Source: Symsagittifera roscoffensis (Eukaryota > Xenacoelomorpha > Acoela > Convolutidae). Taken from it: a stretch of 60,000 nucleotides of DNA. Positions 31,511 through 42,229 of the stretch are shown piece by piece. The DNA is taken from positions 38,888,600 to 38,948,599 of the forward strand of contig NC_087070.1 in the NCBI RefSeq assembly GCF_963678635.1. The letters run 5' to 3'. Positions within the stretch are counted from its first letter, which is position 1; each line of letters opens with the position of its first letter. The notes under the pieces were generated by a model that saw nothing but the letters and a program-made list of their open reading frames with translations, made no database searches and was not told the DNA's origin. The position numbers were made by a program, and so were the translations under genes.

Positions 31511-32917
31511 TTAATAAGATGTTTGTTTTTTATTTTTATTTTGTTGAAAAAATGGATAGTTTTCACTACGATCCTGTGAAGGATGTAAATTTGTTTGAAA
31601 ATTTACTGAATTAGTTTGTGCTATTGGGTTATCCCAGTTTCGAGATCTTGTGTAATTATTAAAATTTTTTCGTGGGGGATAATTTGTTTTTGATGGATGT
31701 GTGTAATTATAATTATGTTCTGCAAAATTGTTTCTAGTGAACGTTTTACGTGTCTTTGACGGTATTGTCATGGGTCTGTATGTCTGATAATCCATGTTTG
31801 AATATTTTGGGGCAACCGAAGGTTTAACGGTTGATTGTAAGGTTACCTGTGTTTGTGAAGGGTTTGTATTTCTTGGTGTTGTTAAATTTGGACGTATCGG
31901 TGAAATGCTTTGTTGTGTAGTTGTTGTTTGTACGATTTCTTTATTTATGAAGTGTGATGGTGTCTGGATATCTTGCTGGGTGAGATTTCTAGTTCCATTG
32001 AGGTTTTCATTGTGTATGATTGTGGAGTTTAAACTATTATTTTGCATATCAGGTAAAAATGTATTATAGTTTAATGGTGTTGCATCAATGGTTAATGGTA
32101 TTACTCTTACATAATCTCTTACATAAGATATCGTACTTATTGCTTGACTTGAGATTGATTGTGGGAAGTTTATGAATGCGGGATGAGACCATTCGGGGTC
32201 CCAAACATAGTCTGACTGTTCTGTGATAGCAGTATCATCGTTTGAGTTTTGAGGTCTAAAATTTTTTCTTGCTTGTGAAATTAAATCTAGATTATGTGTG
32301 AAATAATCTATTATAAACCATGCAAAGATTTTTTGTAAGTCATGTTTTGTATGTTGTGAAACATCATCTTTAGTGAAATTTTCTTTAATTATATTTAGAA
32401 AACTAGAGAGTAGTGTGATTTCATGTCGTACTCTTATATGTTTAGATGTTTCTGTCGGTGAGACATTTGAGATTGGGATTTCGTTTTCTAATATCGAGAT
32501 ATAACTATATATTATTGCAAAAACTTCATTGGTGAATATGGAGTTTGCTCTTTGTGAGTTATGATATTGTATGCTTTTTATATATTCTGAGAATACTTTT
32601 GAGAATTCTAAATCAAGGTCGTCTGTTTGAATTACATATTTGCTGTGATTCTGGTTTGGTGAGCTGAATTGTATGGAGTAGATTCCGTATTGTTGTGTTA
32701 AGTTGCATATATCTTTCAAATAGTGATCGATAATTTGTCTTTTGATTTTTACATCTGGGAACTCTGTTTTACATGGACTGACTCCGGGTTCAAACAAATT
32801 TAAGAGTAAATTTTTGCAAAATATGTGCTGTCCTCTATCTGTGGTTGCATCTACGATAAAGGGGAAGATATCATCATCATCTGGACTTTCTTCACCTGGG
32901 GTGTGTGTTGAGCTCAT
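31511..32917 (-). CDS. Unknown 468-aa protein upstream of gag-pol
   Basis: Complete frame from ATG 32917 to TAA 31511-31513, which is immediately followed by the ATG of gag-pol in the same frame (TAA ATG), so readthrough would fuse the two. Residues about 1-20 are acidic (EESPDDDDIF); about 25-250 look like a helical globular domain (for example FCKNLLLNLFEPG and DLQKIFAWFIIDYF); about 290-468 are rich in Asn, Thr, Pro, Ser and Gln with basic patches near the C terminus (PSKTRKTFTRNNF). No Cys-His box, protease or signal peptide. I do not recognise a family. Its position suggests a second structural (Gag- or nucleoprotein-like) protein. It overlaps the upstream 155-aa gene by 26 nt. Confidence 0.8.
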   Translation of the reverse strand: MSSTHTPGEESPDDDDIFPFIVDATTDRGQHIFCKNLLLNLFEPGVSPCKTEFPDVKIKRQIIDHYLKDICNLTQQYGIYSIQFSSPNQNHSKYVIQTDDLDLEFSKVFSEYIKSIQYHNSQRANSIFTNEVFAIIYSYISILENEIPISNVSPTETSKHIRVRHEITLLSSFLNIIKENFTKDDVSQHTKHDLQKIFAWFIIDYFTHNLDLISQARKNFRPQNSNDDTAITEQSDYVWDPEWSHPAFINFPQSISSQAISTISYVRDYVRVIPLTIDATPLNYNTFLPDMQNNSLNSTIIHNENLNGTRNLTQQDIQTPSHFINKEIVQTTTTQQSISPIRPNLTTPRNTNPSQTQVTLQSTVKPSVAPKYSNMDYQTYRPMTIPSKTRKTFTRNNFAEHNYNYTHPSKTNYPPRKNFNNYTRSRNWDNPIAQTNSVNFQTNLHPSQDRSENYPFFQQNKNKKQTSY

Positions 32918-33359
32918 TTTTTTGTTTGATGACTGTTAATATGTAACTATCGATGTGTCTAATTGGTTGATTCCAATTGTATAAATGTACTGGTTTGTGT
33001 TTATATTGTTTTCTTATTCTTCTTTTTCCTCTTTTTGATGAACTTGAAGTTGTTTCTGAGTCGGAAAAATATAATTGATCGTGAATGGGGCAATTTTTAT
33101 CTATAGATTCTTTTAATTTATAAAGTTCGTCTAAACTGCTGGTTTCTGATTCTGAAAATGCGTTTCGGTTTTTGGAAAATCTTTTTCGTGTTATTTGTCT
33201 TTGTTTGGTTATTATTTTTCTTTTTAATGTTTGTCGTTTTGTTCTGATATATCCAACTGTTTGTGTATGAGGTGTGATTACAAGATCGTATTTTTTGTTA
33301 TCTATTTCACAATTGTGTAAAACGATTGTTTGTTTATTTCCTAGGTTTTTAAATGACAT
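32892..33359 (-). CDS. Small basic protein, 155 aa, first gene of the large retroelement
   Basis: Frame from ATG 33359 to stop 32892-32894, overlapping the start of the 468-aa gene by 26 nt. Strongly basic in two clusters (about residues 40-65, TLKRKIITKQRQITRKRFSK, and about 108-121, SKRGKRRIRKQYKHK) separated by a Ser/Glu-rich acidic stretch (SESETSSLDE and SDSETTSSSSK). This looks like a nucleic-acid-binding or nuclear regulatory accessory protein, by composition only. The coding-strand base bias matches its neighbours, which supports it being real. No family recognised. Confidence 0.65.
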   Translation of the reverse strand: MSFKNLGNKQTIVLHNCEIDNKKYDLVITPHTQTVGYIRTKRQTLKRKIITKQRQITRKRFSKNRNAFSESETSSLDELYKLKESIDKNCPIHDQLYFSDSETTSSSSKRGKRRIRKQYKHKPVHLYNWNQPIRHIDSYILTVIKQKNELNTHPR

Positions 33360-34582
33360 AAGGTTTAGGATGACGGATGCAAAAGGTTGTTAAATGATTT
33401 CTATTTTCTTAGACTGTTAGTCCTTACGATTTTTTGGTTAGCCTAACCTGGGTCTATTTGTTCAGGGTTGGGGAGAAAAGTATCTCGATTCCGAAGAATG
33501 ATTTTTTACTTTCTCGTGGCTAGTATAAGCTAAGGTGTTAACTTACTTAATCTTACTTAAGGGTAGTGATTGTGTTCAGGGTTGGAGAATAGTAAATCGA
33601 TCCACAAGGTTCAGGTATAATTAGAACGCGAGTAGTTCGTTAGATACTATTTTAAACTTACTAAGTCTAAGATTTATCCTGGGTCTGGTAAGAGGGGGGA
33701 TCAAGTGAAGGATGAATAACCGAAGTTCTTCACTGTTTATCCTAATTTGAATGATTAGTTTTATTCAAAAATTTCTGTTAGTCCTGGGTTTTTAGAAAGG
33801 GTTGGATAGTGAATCGACGTTTGAGGTCGTTAGACACTAGCTAAGTGGGTGGTGGAGAACAAAATTGTTCTTTTTGATCCGAGGATAGGCCTTGATGATC
33901 AAGTTTTAAATGTAATTAAATAGAAAATAATTTAAGATCCAAGGATGAGCCTTGATGATCTGGTTTTAAATTTAAGTGAATTTAAGTTTAAAATAATTTA
34001 AATTTGTGTAGAGAAAAGATTTAGTGTTTTTATGATATTAGTGAGCTTATGAATGCTGTTATGTTTAGGTGATGAAGCTGGAACAACAGGATGATTTATG
34101 ATTACTTAACCATTTATTGTCATGCTACTAATTTTCAAACATGTTTTGTATATTACTGCAGAATTTAGGAAAACGATCTGAGATCTTTTTATCAATCGTT
34201 ATTGTATATTAATAATTTTGTTTAGCGCCTGAAATGATTTTGAAGATTGACTTCAATATTTTATGTTTGCAAATGAAAATCTAAATTCATTGCTAGTAGT
34301 ATTCTAAATACAAGAGTTTGTGTTGGCTTTTGCCGAACTATCATATAACTATATGGTAAGTTTCTGCTTTGTCGTATGTCGTCTCTGGTTCGAGGTCTTC
34401 TTGCAATTCCGGGTAGTTCTCTTATCGTTCGGAATATTGGCTTTGATCTATTGAGTCGTAGAGACATTTCGATTAAATTATCGTCGTGTAACATTTTAAA
34501 AATGTTTTGTCTAAATTCTAATCTATTTTTTGGTTAATTCTAAGCTATTAAGGTCTTGTTCGAGACTTATGGTCGCACCAGA
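33360..34582 (-). promoter_or_regulatory. 1.2 kb 5' leader with internal degenerate repeats
   Basis: Between the 5' LTR and the first gene. Three copies of a degenerate unit (CCTGGGTYT ... GGGTTGG.GA..AGT.AATCGA) occur at about 33448-33482, 33570-33602 and 33780-33820. A pair of gatccRaggatRRgccttgatgatc units is at about 33877-33900 and 33932-33960. GTAAGT donors on the element's strand are at 33541-33546 and 33656-33661. A repeat-bearing leader is reminiscent of the gypsy insulator region, without evidence of the same binding sites. Confidence 0.5.
34561..34580 (-). promoter_or_regulatory. Probable tRNA primer-binding site
   Basis: Two bases inside the 5' LTR, the element's strand reads TGGTGCGACCATAAG. 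Starting with TGG complementary to a tRNA CCA end is expected of a minus-strand primer-binding site, and a 2-nt offset is common. I could not match the remainder to a specific tRNA from memory. Confidence 0.55.
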
Positions 34583-34992
34583 TGAGTTAGGACCGAAGTG
34601 TATAACTCATAGAGTAATTTCGGATAGGGTACACCGTCTGCTCGTCACGCTATCTTATTTTCGGCCGGATAGATTCGTGCAACTTCTTAGTCTAATACCG
34701 ATCCTAATCTTACTCTTATACTATCTAGTCTCAGGTTGTTTAACTAGTCTCTGCTAGGCTCAATAGATCTAGGGTATACTGGTTTATTGCGGCAGCTGAA
34801 GTCTTCTTGGAGAGTCAACTAATTTCTAAGTTAAATTCAAATCTCTCTGGTGCTGAAATTACAAGTAATTTCAGCACTTACAAATAAGTGGGTTGTTAGT
34901 TAGATGGATCATGATTGGTTAATATTAAATACTTTACAGTGGTAAAATATCTAATTTATCCAATCATAAAATGTAGTTTAGATCAGGTTCCA
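34583..34992 (-). repeat. 5' LTR of the large retroelement (410 bp)
   Basis: Identical by eye to 16124-16533. In the element's direction it would hold the promoter. The same perfect palindrome is at 34850-34877 and AATAAA (complement) at 34783-34788. No unambiguous TATA box was chosen; several AT-rich candidates exist. Confidence 0.95.
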
Positions 34993-37050
34993 GCTTATTT
35001 GGGACAATGCTGCGCGAGATGTTTCGTACTTTTCACGCATAAGCGTTTATGTGAGACGCAAGAATATTGTTTAATGATATTTGAGGCAAGACATTTATCG
35101 AATCATGGGTGGAACCAAAACGACTCATGGGTCAAACAGGGTCGAATCAGAAATCGAGCAGCTTTGAATCAAGTTATTGATGAGCAGTTATTTGCTAATC
35201 ATATATAACGCCGACCGCCACGAGAAGGTCTAAACATGGTCCCAACGCAAAACATAAGCTAGTTTTTGGGGGAAACGACAAACTCGGCAACACAAAAACT
35301 TGAAGCTCGAATAAAACGAACCAGGTATTAATTAATAATTAAGGTAATCAAACGTAATCAAATAAACAAGACTACTAAATGGCAAACTAACTACCTGTGA
35401 AGCTTAAGCTAGTAAACAAAGCTTTGTCGAATTTTTGAATTGCAAGAATGTATCAGATGCAAATTTCAAAATACTGAATATATAACGTTTTTATAATCCA
35501 GTTAGCTAGACCAGCATATTTGCTGATCGTATACCAGACAGTCACAAGAAAGCCTACACTAGCTTGATCCCAACGTCTGATGTAATCATGTTTTTTAGTA
35601 TTTAACCATGTTTTCAAACTTCAGTTTTTAGACCGAATTATGCAATGGAGATGATGCTATGTTCTTTTGCCATCAACTGATTCTGATTTCCACTATAATG
35701 AACCATGGATAGAACGGGTTATTCATATTTCTTGTGATGAAATATTTGGATCTTTTTCTCATCCCCCAAGTGCGAGTTTTTTCTGGTAAATATTCTGTTC
35801 GCAATGTGTGATCGTTACCAAAAATGGCATGCAGACCAATTAGGCAACGGCAAACATATTTGGTACTCATATTTATCCGTGTAAAATTTCTCGTTAAACC
35901 GTTACAACGTAGAAAATGATCCTTATATGAGGTGTTGGGAAAAGGAAAAAGAGCCGAATGTTTGAGTCTTCTCCTTGTTAGATACCATATTTCCTTTAAG
36001 CATTTTTGTTCAGATCTCAGATTCAATATTGGCTGACCAAATTTTTATGCTTTGATTTTCCATTTCACCACCTTCCATAGCTGTCAATGCCGTACCATTG
36101 TCCTGTTTTAAAATTGTCTTAGAGACGAGATCCTAAATTTTCGCGAAAGTCAAAGATGGTTCGGTGAAATAATTAAAATCAAATCATTTCGAACAAAATT
36201 GACGAAAATTCAAAAGCATTGAAAAAAGTCGAAGAAGGTCAAACAAGGACGAACAAAGTCAAACAAGGAAAAACATAGTCAAAAAAGGACAAACAAAGTC
36301 AAACAACCTCCGAAAATCAAAAAAGTTATTACATGGTCAGGTTGAGACGAACAATGTCCCGTAAATTCGAACACATTCGACCAAAGTCGAACAAAAACTA
36401 ACTGTTATATGCCAATTTGACAAATGACAACCATTTTTAGATTACTTCAACATTTCATATGCTATCAAAAAAACTCCGGGAAAAAATTGAAAACCAGAAC
36501 TAAGCAAGTACAAAGTTGGGAAAAATGCAAAACTGAAATACCAAACACGTGCAACCAACTAATTTAAAATCAATTCAACGTCAAATTAAGAAGAAAAAGC
36601 TCAAATACACCGTGTAAACTCAAAACGATTGCAAGTTCGTTTTCTAAATGGCATTCATCTAAATTGCCAGAAACCACCTCCCTGCTCTACCCCTTGACCG
36701 ACCTGGAAGCACAATTTACCTTTAGTGCCAAACAAGGAACACTCGTTTTGAAGTTGCTTAAGATTAAAAAAAAAACCGGTTGAACAATTCGCACCCCCAT
36801 AGCTTAACATTGGTAAGGGATGTTAAGTTTACGTTTGGTTTATATCATTTCCCGCCTGTTTAAGTATCGGAACGAGCTGCTATCAAGTATTTGTATTTTT
36901 CAGTTGCTTATTTTGTTTCGTTATAATTATTTGAAAACATATTTACTGCACCATAGTTCTGTTGCTTCGTTCCTTCTAAGTCTAGGTCTAGCTACCTAGG
37001 ACAGGAACTAAAAAAATCGGTCATAACTACGACTGGATACGACATCTACG
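34993..37050. other. Gene-free flank between the large retroelement and the BEL/Pao remnant
   Basis: Only short frames without motifs. A degenerate tandem stretch of gtcaaacaagga-like 12-mers spans about 36210-36310. No LTR matching the downstream BEL/Pao remnant was found here. Confidence 0.5.
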
Positions 37051-38640
37051 ACAACTGCAACGACAACAACGATCAGCTAGGACAAACTAGCCATGCCCAA
37101 CAAAACCAGTCTCCCCCAGGAAAACTTTTCATCGCCCAATTAGAGCGCAACTTCAGACGAGCACGAAAAGATATCAATGACATCAGTATGAACAACAACA
37201 AAGCTGACTCAAAAACAGAGATGAAGGAAAATCTCAGCAATTGGGAAGACGCCACTACGTACTTTGCAGACCACCCGATAGAACACGCTATAGCGGAAGA
37301 TCTCATCAAATACAAGATGAACACGACCACATCATGGATGTTTTTGGACAGATGCTACAAGAAAACAGAGCATTAACAACTCCACAACAACAGAACACTC
37401 ACTCATGCCACCACAGTTCAAGCGCCCCACACAGCCGATTCAGGGCAACAAAAGCCAATACTAGATCAGGATTCTAGCCAGACGTCAACATTATACAGCA
37501 GCAGATATCAGCCAGGATCATCATCTTAGCAAACAATATAGGAACGAAACTCTTATGATAGCCGAACTACTCAGTAACAAATCCTCCACACATGTTTCGA
37601 AACCGCTTCATCGATAAACCTACCACCGCTTCAACAGCTAGAGCACGACACCACCAACGCAAGCCTCAGCTTCAACATAGTTACAGAACAGCAGTTCATT
37701 CCAGTAGAAGATTCTCAGACATCAAGTAACGGACAGTCGCGAACGAATTACAGTCTCATGACTAGGTCCCCCCCAAAATAGAGCTTTTTGATCAAAATTC
37801 CACAAAATGGAGCATGTGGTTCGGACTTTTTTGAAGCAACAATCCCCAATCAACTCATCTCGGACGCTGAAAAGATGACTCAGCTGCAGACTTTAACGAC
37901 TGGAAAATCAAATCGAGCTATTCCCCCTTATTCCTGCAAAATCACTATGTACAACGCTGCCCTCCAAGAACTACGACGACAACATGTACGACAAGACATC
38001 ATCATCAATGACTTCTTCAACAGACTACAAAGCTCCAAGCAGCCATCAAAGCATCGCAGGGACTCGAACATGGATTTCTCTACATTCATCAGTAACATGG
38101 TTGAAACGTTTTGGACGCCTGGGTTCAAAGAGGATTTGAACTCTTTAATATACGTACAATTCGCCGTCAGCAACACCTTCAGCAGCCTCAAGGGACACAG
38201 TACATCACCACTCAGAACTTCAACCAGCCTAATCTCAACCTCTTCAACGATTGGATAAGACAATTTGCATTAGCATGCGAACACTACCACCCATGCAACC
38301 GCAGCAAATGACCCTGGACTTGAGCGATAGACAACAAATAGCGCCAAGTCTTTGATACGCCAACGGATCTCGACCATCAACCAACCAGACTTCATAAAAG
38401 AATTCTCAAAACTGGGAAGCGAACGCCCGAACCCCATGTCCTTTCGACGGACAAATTCACCACCCAGCATACTGCAGCAGGTATCAGTATTCATCTTTGG
38501 AAGAGAAGAAGAGACTCGTTTTGGAAAATAAACTTTGTTACAAATGGCTTGGACAACATCAAGCAAAAGATCGGCCATCAAAGCACACATGCGGCAAATG
38601 CAGTCAGATTCATCACATAACTCTACACGACGAAAAACGA
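37050..38640 (+). pseudogene. BEL/Pao gag remnant
   Basis: Broken frames across all three plus-strand phases. The segment 37788-38045 (FFEATIPNQLISDAEKMTQLQTL then LQELRRQHV) resembles the DUF1759-type Gag domain of BEL/Pao elements. Further on, 38497-38650 carries a degraded zinc-knuckle region (KLCYKWLGQHQAKDRPSKHT then CGKCSQIHH), in which an expected Cys is Trp and another is Arg. Several stops and frameshifts interrupt it. The composition (C/A-rich) differs from the surrounding AT-rich DNA, as expected of an inserted element. Confidence 0.7.
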
Positions 38641-39300
38641 ATACAAAGAAAACCAAATTATAACACAAATCAGCGAACAAATCAGGTCAGCCATCTTGCC
38701 AGCCAAAAGAAAATATCAAGGATCAACAGCTCACTGCTGCTACTTTTACCAGTAACATTACGACAGCGCAACATATACCCTAATGTATATGCCTTTCTTG
38801 ATACAGGCAGTACAAACAGCTCCATTTTGCAACCCACAGCAGCATTTTTTCAACTGGAGGAAACTGACCATCAGTAAGTTCTCATATGAGGTTTCTTCAA
38901 CTCGCAAACGAGAGACGCTAAGACAATGGATATTAGATTTCATTCGTTTGGAAAGAACACTTTAGCATTTGAACTAAATAAAGTTCTAATCAAAGAGCAC
39001 ATCAACTTGAATGCAGCTGAGCCCGAAAAATTGAACGACCTTGGCAGCCAATACAACAACCTTAAGTATATATGTTTTCCAGACTTCAACAACAATAACG
39101 ATGTAGCCCTTGCCATTGGAATGGGCAATATTGACTTAATCAGCCCGAAGATAATCATCAAAGGAAATCAAAACGTTCATCGAGCAGTCCTTACAGCCCT
39201 AGGATGGACAGTAGCAGGACGAAACAACGACAATTCTCAAGCCATCAAGCAACAGCCACCCCAACACAGTCATCAACTGACGACACAATAATCTCGGATC
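38640..39300 (+). pseudogene. BEL/Pao protease remnant
   Basis: An aspartic protease signature AFLDTGSTNSSIL is encoded at about 38786-38824, followed after a frame change by the typical protease tail (AIGMGNIDLISPKI and AVLTALGWTVAGR, about 39115-39220). The order and spacing match BEL/Pao polyproteins. Frame changes at about 38870-38930 and stops show decay. Confidence 0.75.
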
Positions 39301-40400
39301 TGGCGAATGGGAACCTACGCCACATCACCTGAAAAAAAACGATATTATCAGACGAGAGACACCCTATGCAAACACTTCGGAAAACCATATCATTATACGA
39401 CAAACTCTGCCAACTCGGACGTCTGTGGAAACCAAATGCGAATCATCCCAACAACTATAGAGCAGCAATTGCCCCAATACCACTGGATCAAAACACAACT
39501 TCAAAAGAATTCAAAAAGCTTCCTCTCTACCAGGATACATTTGACAAGGATCTCAGCAAGCACTACATAAAGAAAATAAAGCCAGACGAAATACCTTCGA
39601 CATGATTGATTTTACTTGAACATGGGGGGGTAATCAACCCAAACAAACCAGGAAAACTTCGCCGTGTTTCCAATGCCAAATCCAAGTTTAAAGGAACTTG
39701 CCTGGTTGACAGGCTTCTCACTGCACCTGACTTGCTCTGCAATCTACTAGGAGTAATTACCCGATTTCGCGAACGAGAGCATCCCATCGCAGCATCCCAA
39801 GGGGATGAAAATGCAGGTTTCTGTTAACCCCGAACACCAGAAAATTTCTTCACTTCCTCTGGGGAACGGAAGAACCCGTTTTTTTTAGTACACTCGAATC
39901 GTCTTTGGAGCCCAAATGTTCTCCTACTTGTGCAGTTTACCCATTTAAAACTTGCGCAGACGACAATGCTGAAACTACCCCCCCACATCTAAAAACTTGT
40001 CTACGAGAACTTCTACATGGACGACTTCTTCGAAGACACCGACGACATCGACACCGCAGTGAAAATCACGGAAGAACTTTGACACGTACAACAAGAAAAA
40101 AAACTTCAGCCTGACGAAGTGGATCACTACGGATCACAAAATTCCGCAAAAAATACTAGAAGAACATAGACCCATCACCGTAGACGAAATCAGTGACCCC
40201 AAAATCTTCAAGCGAAATCACGGAATATGATGGAGAGTAAGTTACACTCAGCTTCAACACTGACAATTTACACAACGATACACTCAACTTCAAGACTGAC
40301 AAATTACACGAACTCGCCCCAGAAGAAACCGACATAACCGAAACTACTTCGGGCAGCCTCTTAAATCTTTGACCCAAATGGAGTACCAGCATCTATTACT
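39300..40400 (+). pseudogene. BEL/Pao reverse transcriptase remnant
   Basis: The pre-RT segment GRLWKPNANHPNNY lies at about 39418-39460. RT proper includes GGVINPNKPGKLRRVSNAKS (about 39624-39683) and LLTAPDLLCNLL. After a frame change comes the active-site box YMDD in NFYMDDFFEDTDD (about 40009-40050). Multiple frameshifts and at least one deletion between these blocks make it inactive. YMDD with this pre-RT context is characteristic of BEL/Pao. Confidence 0.85.
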
Positions 40401-40442
40401 ATTCGACTACGAATAATCCAGCAAGCAAATTGGAGAAAAGCA

Positions 40443-41075
40443 ATGAAGTGGGACATCCAAATTACAAGAGACTTGTTACCTGATCTTTTTGAGCTTCTCG
40501 ACGAGAGACGCGATGTACAGACAGTGGAAAAAAAATTGAAACTACTTTGGATACAGCTACGACAACATCAATTTCATGTTTTTTTTTCAGATGCCCCCTA
40601 CAGCGCCCTACGCTTAAGTTGTGTACAGCAACAGTGCCACTGCAAATCAGTTATTTGTGTACAGCCACGGCAAATCAACAGAGCATTTGTTCTAGGAAAA
40701 ACTCGAGTGGTTCCTCTAAAACAGTGCTCAATAACTAAATTGGAACTACAAGCCGCAGTGTTTGGTGCTCGCCTCCTAAAGTTCAGTCGCAAAGAACAAA
40801 GGATTGACATCAACTCTACGCATAGTGGATCGGACAGCACAACAGGGCTTCAGTTGATACAGGGATCTGCTAAACGACAACAAATTTTTGTGGCTCACAG
40901 TGTTGCAGAACTTTTTGGAATGAACCCTAGCGAGTCAATGGAAACATTGACCAGGTCCCCTTACCCAGCAGACAACGGAACCCGTGGAAATCCCCTATCG
41001 AATTCAGTAACAAGTCAAGACGGTTCACCGGACCAAAACTTATATGTGAACGAGAATGCAACTGGCGAAAGCTAA
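40443..41075 (+). pseudogene. BEL/Pao RNase H remnant
   Basis: A 210-codon open stretch containing VLGKTRVVPLKQCSITKLEL, then GSDSTTGLQLIQGSAKRQQI and the degraded DNGTRG region, matching the RNase H-like domain that follows RT in BEL/Pao. The first ~70 codons are in a shifted frame relative to the family. Its 5' part recurs at 42230-42650. Confidence 0.8.
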
Positions 41076-41079
41076 GATT

Positions 41080-41640
41080 AAACGATGCCAATACGGATAC
41101 TTAGCTACTCAACGATCGAATCGGACACATGGATGAAATAGAAACAACGTCAGTGCTAGCTTTCCAAGCCTTCCGCCGAAAGGACAGTACAAAATTTCAT
41201 CGACTACAGTAGATTCTCCAAATGGTCAAAAGTCGTGCCGCCAGGATTTTTGAAGATAGAGAACTACACCGCAACAAATACTCGACCACCAAACTGACAA
41301 GCGACAACATAATTGCCGCTAAGAATTTTATCTTCAAGCAGATTCAACGAGACAGCTTCAACCAAGAGGTAATAAACCAATCAACACAGCTAGCAGACTT
41401 CGACATCTGTCACCATTTCCAGACGAAGACGGATTCTTGCAAGCACATGGACGCCTCGAGAAATCTCAATTGAACTAAAGCATAAAAAACCCGATGACCC
41501 TTGATGAGACCTTCCGCTGTTGACCTCTTTATACGACAAACCCGCATACAAGAATGAAGGAGTGGAAATAAATTGGCGGTTTAAAAGACTACGTATGACG
41601 AGGATTAGGAGAGCAACCAGCGTAAAGCCCATTAGGATTT
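41080..41640 (+). pseudogene. BEL/Pao integrase N-terminal remnant
   Basis: Short pieces in alternating frames: SDNIIAAKNFIFKQIQRDSF (about 41302-41361), then, in another frame, LSPFPDEDGFLQAHGRL (about 41410-41460), both recognisable as the linker and integrase start of BEL/Pao. The catalytic core and 3' LTR are absent, so the element is truncated. Confidence 0.6.
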
Positions 41641-42229
41641 GGCAGGAAGATTGAGAGATGTTTTAATTAGATGATAAATTCAATGAAATGTGATCGACTC
41701 ACAACAGGAAAAATTCCTAAAATAGCCGGAAAAAGTTCCTAAAAACTAAAGTATGTGTCTGTGACGTAATTTCCTCTTCCGCTCTTAACCTATAATAATT
41801 TTGAGAATTGGAAAGGAAGTTATAGAAAAACGATGAATAAGCACCGTCCATTGGAGAAAAAAACAGAAGGTCCATTGGGGGTATTTTGTGTTTACAAAGA
41901 TGTACTCCCCGGGTTGACCAAAATTTTTTATCATACAATTTCTTCTTTTTGAAAAACTTGTTAACAGAAAATTCTCTAGAATTCTATACGCACAGAAAAA
42001 TGTACGAAATCACTATAACAAGCATTTTTTCATATATCAAAACTGTATAACAAGCTTTTTTCCATAACCCAAGATATTCGATGTTTTGTTAATCCAATTT
42101 CTGATAATTTCCGAAACCGAACACACGTGCCAAAGACTTTGGTCTAATCAAGTCTAGCATCAACAAAATTTGGTTAGACGTGCATAAACATTGCGTAGGA
42201 AACGACCTGAATTGTCTCAAGGGCTGCCA
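41641..42229. other. Gene-free stretch with a partial CCCGGGTTGAC end
   Basis: No gene. At about 41908 a ccccgggttgacc end followed by tcatacaatttc matches the left end of the element family at 10749 and 14825; the rest is not recognisable. Confidence 0.5.

Larger units (their letters stand above)
16124..34992 (-). mobile_element. 18.87 kb LTR retroelement with envelope-like and extra genes
   Basis: Bounded by two 410-bp LTRs (16124-16533 and 34583-34992) in which I see no difference; each runs TG...CA. All large genes are on the minus strand, so the 5' LTR is the right-hand one. Gene order 5' to 3' is: basic 155 aa, unknown 468 aa, Gag-PR-RT-RNase H 1772 aa, integrase 507 aa, membrane protein with a 380-codon extension, envelope-like glycoprotein, unknown 602 aa. 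The PR-RT-RH-IN order and the GPY-containing integrase are those of Ty3/gypsy elements. The length is about two to three times that of a usual Ty3/gypsy or errantivirus-like element. Flanking bases are GCTC before 16124 and GCTT after 34992, so the target duplication is imperfect or mutated. Identical LTRs imply a recent insertion. Confidence 0.92.

Noticed and set aside
36210-36310. CRISPR-like array
   Set aside because: The 12-bp units are degenerate, have no unique spacers, and the genome is eukaryotic.
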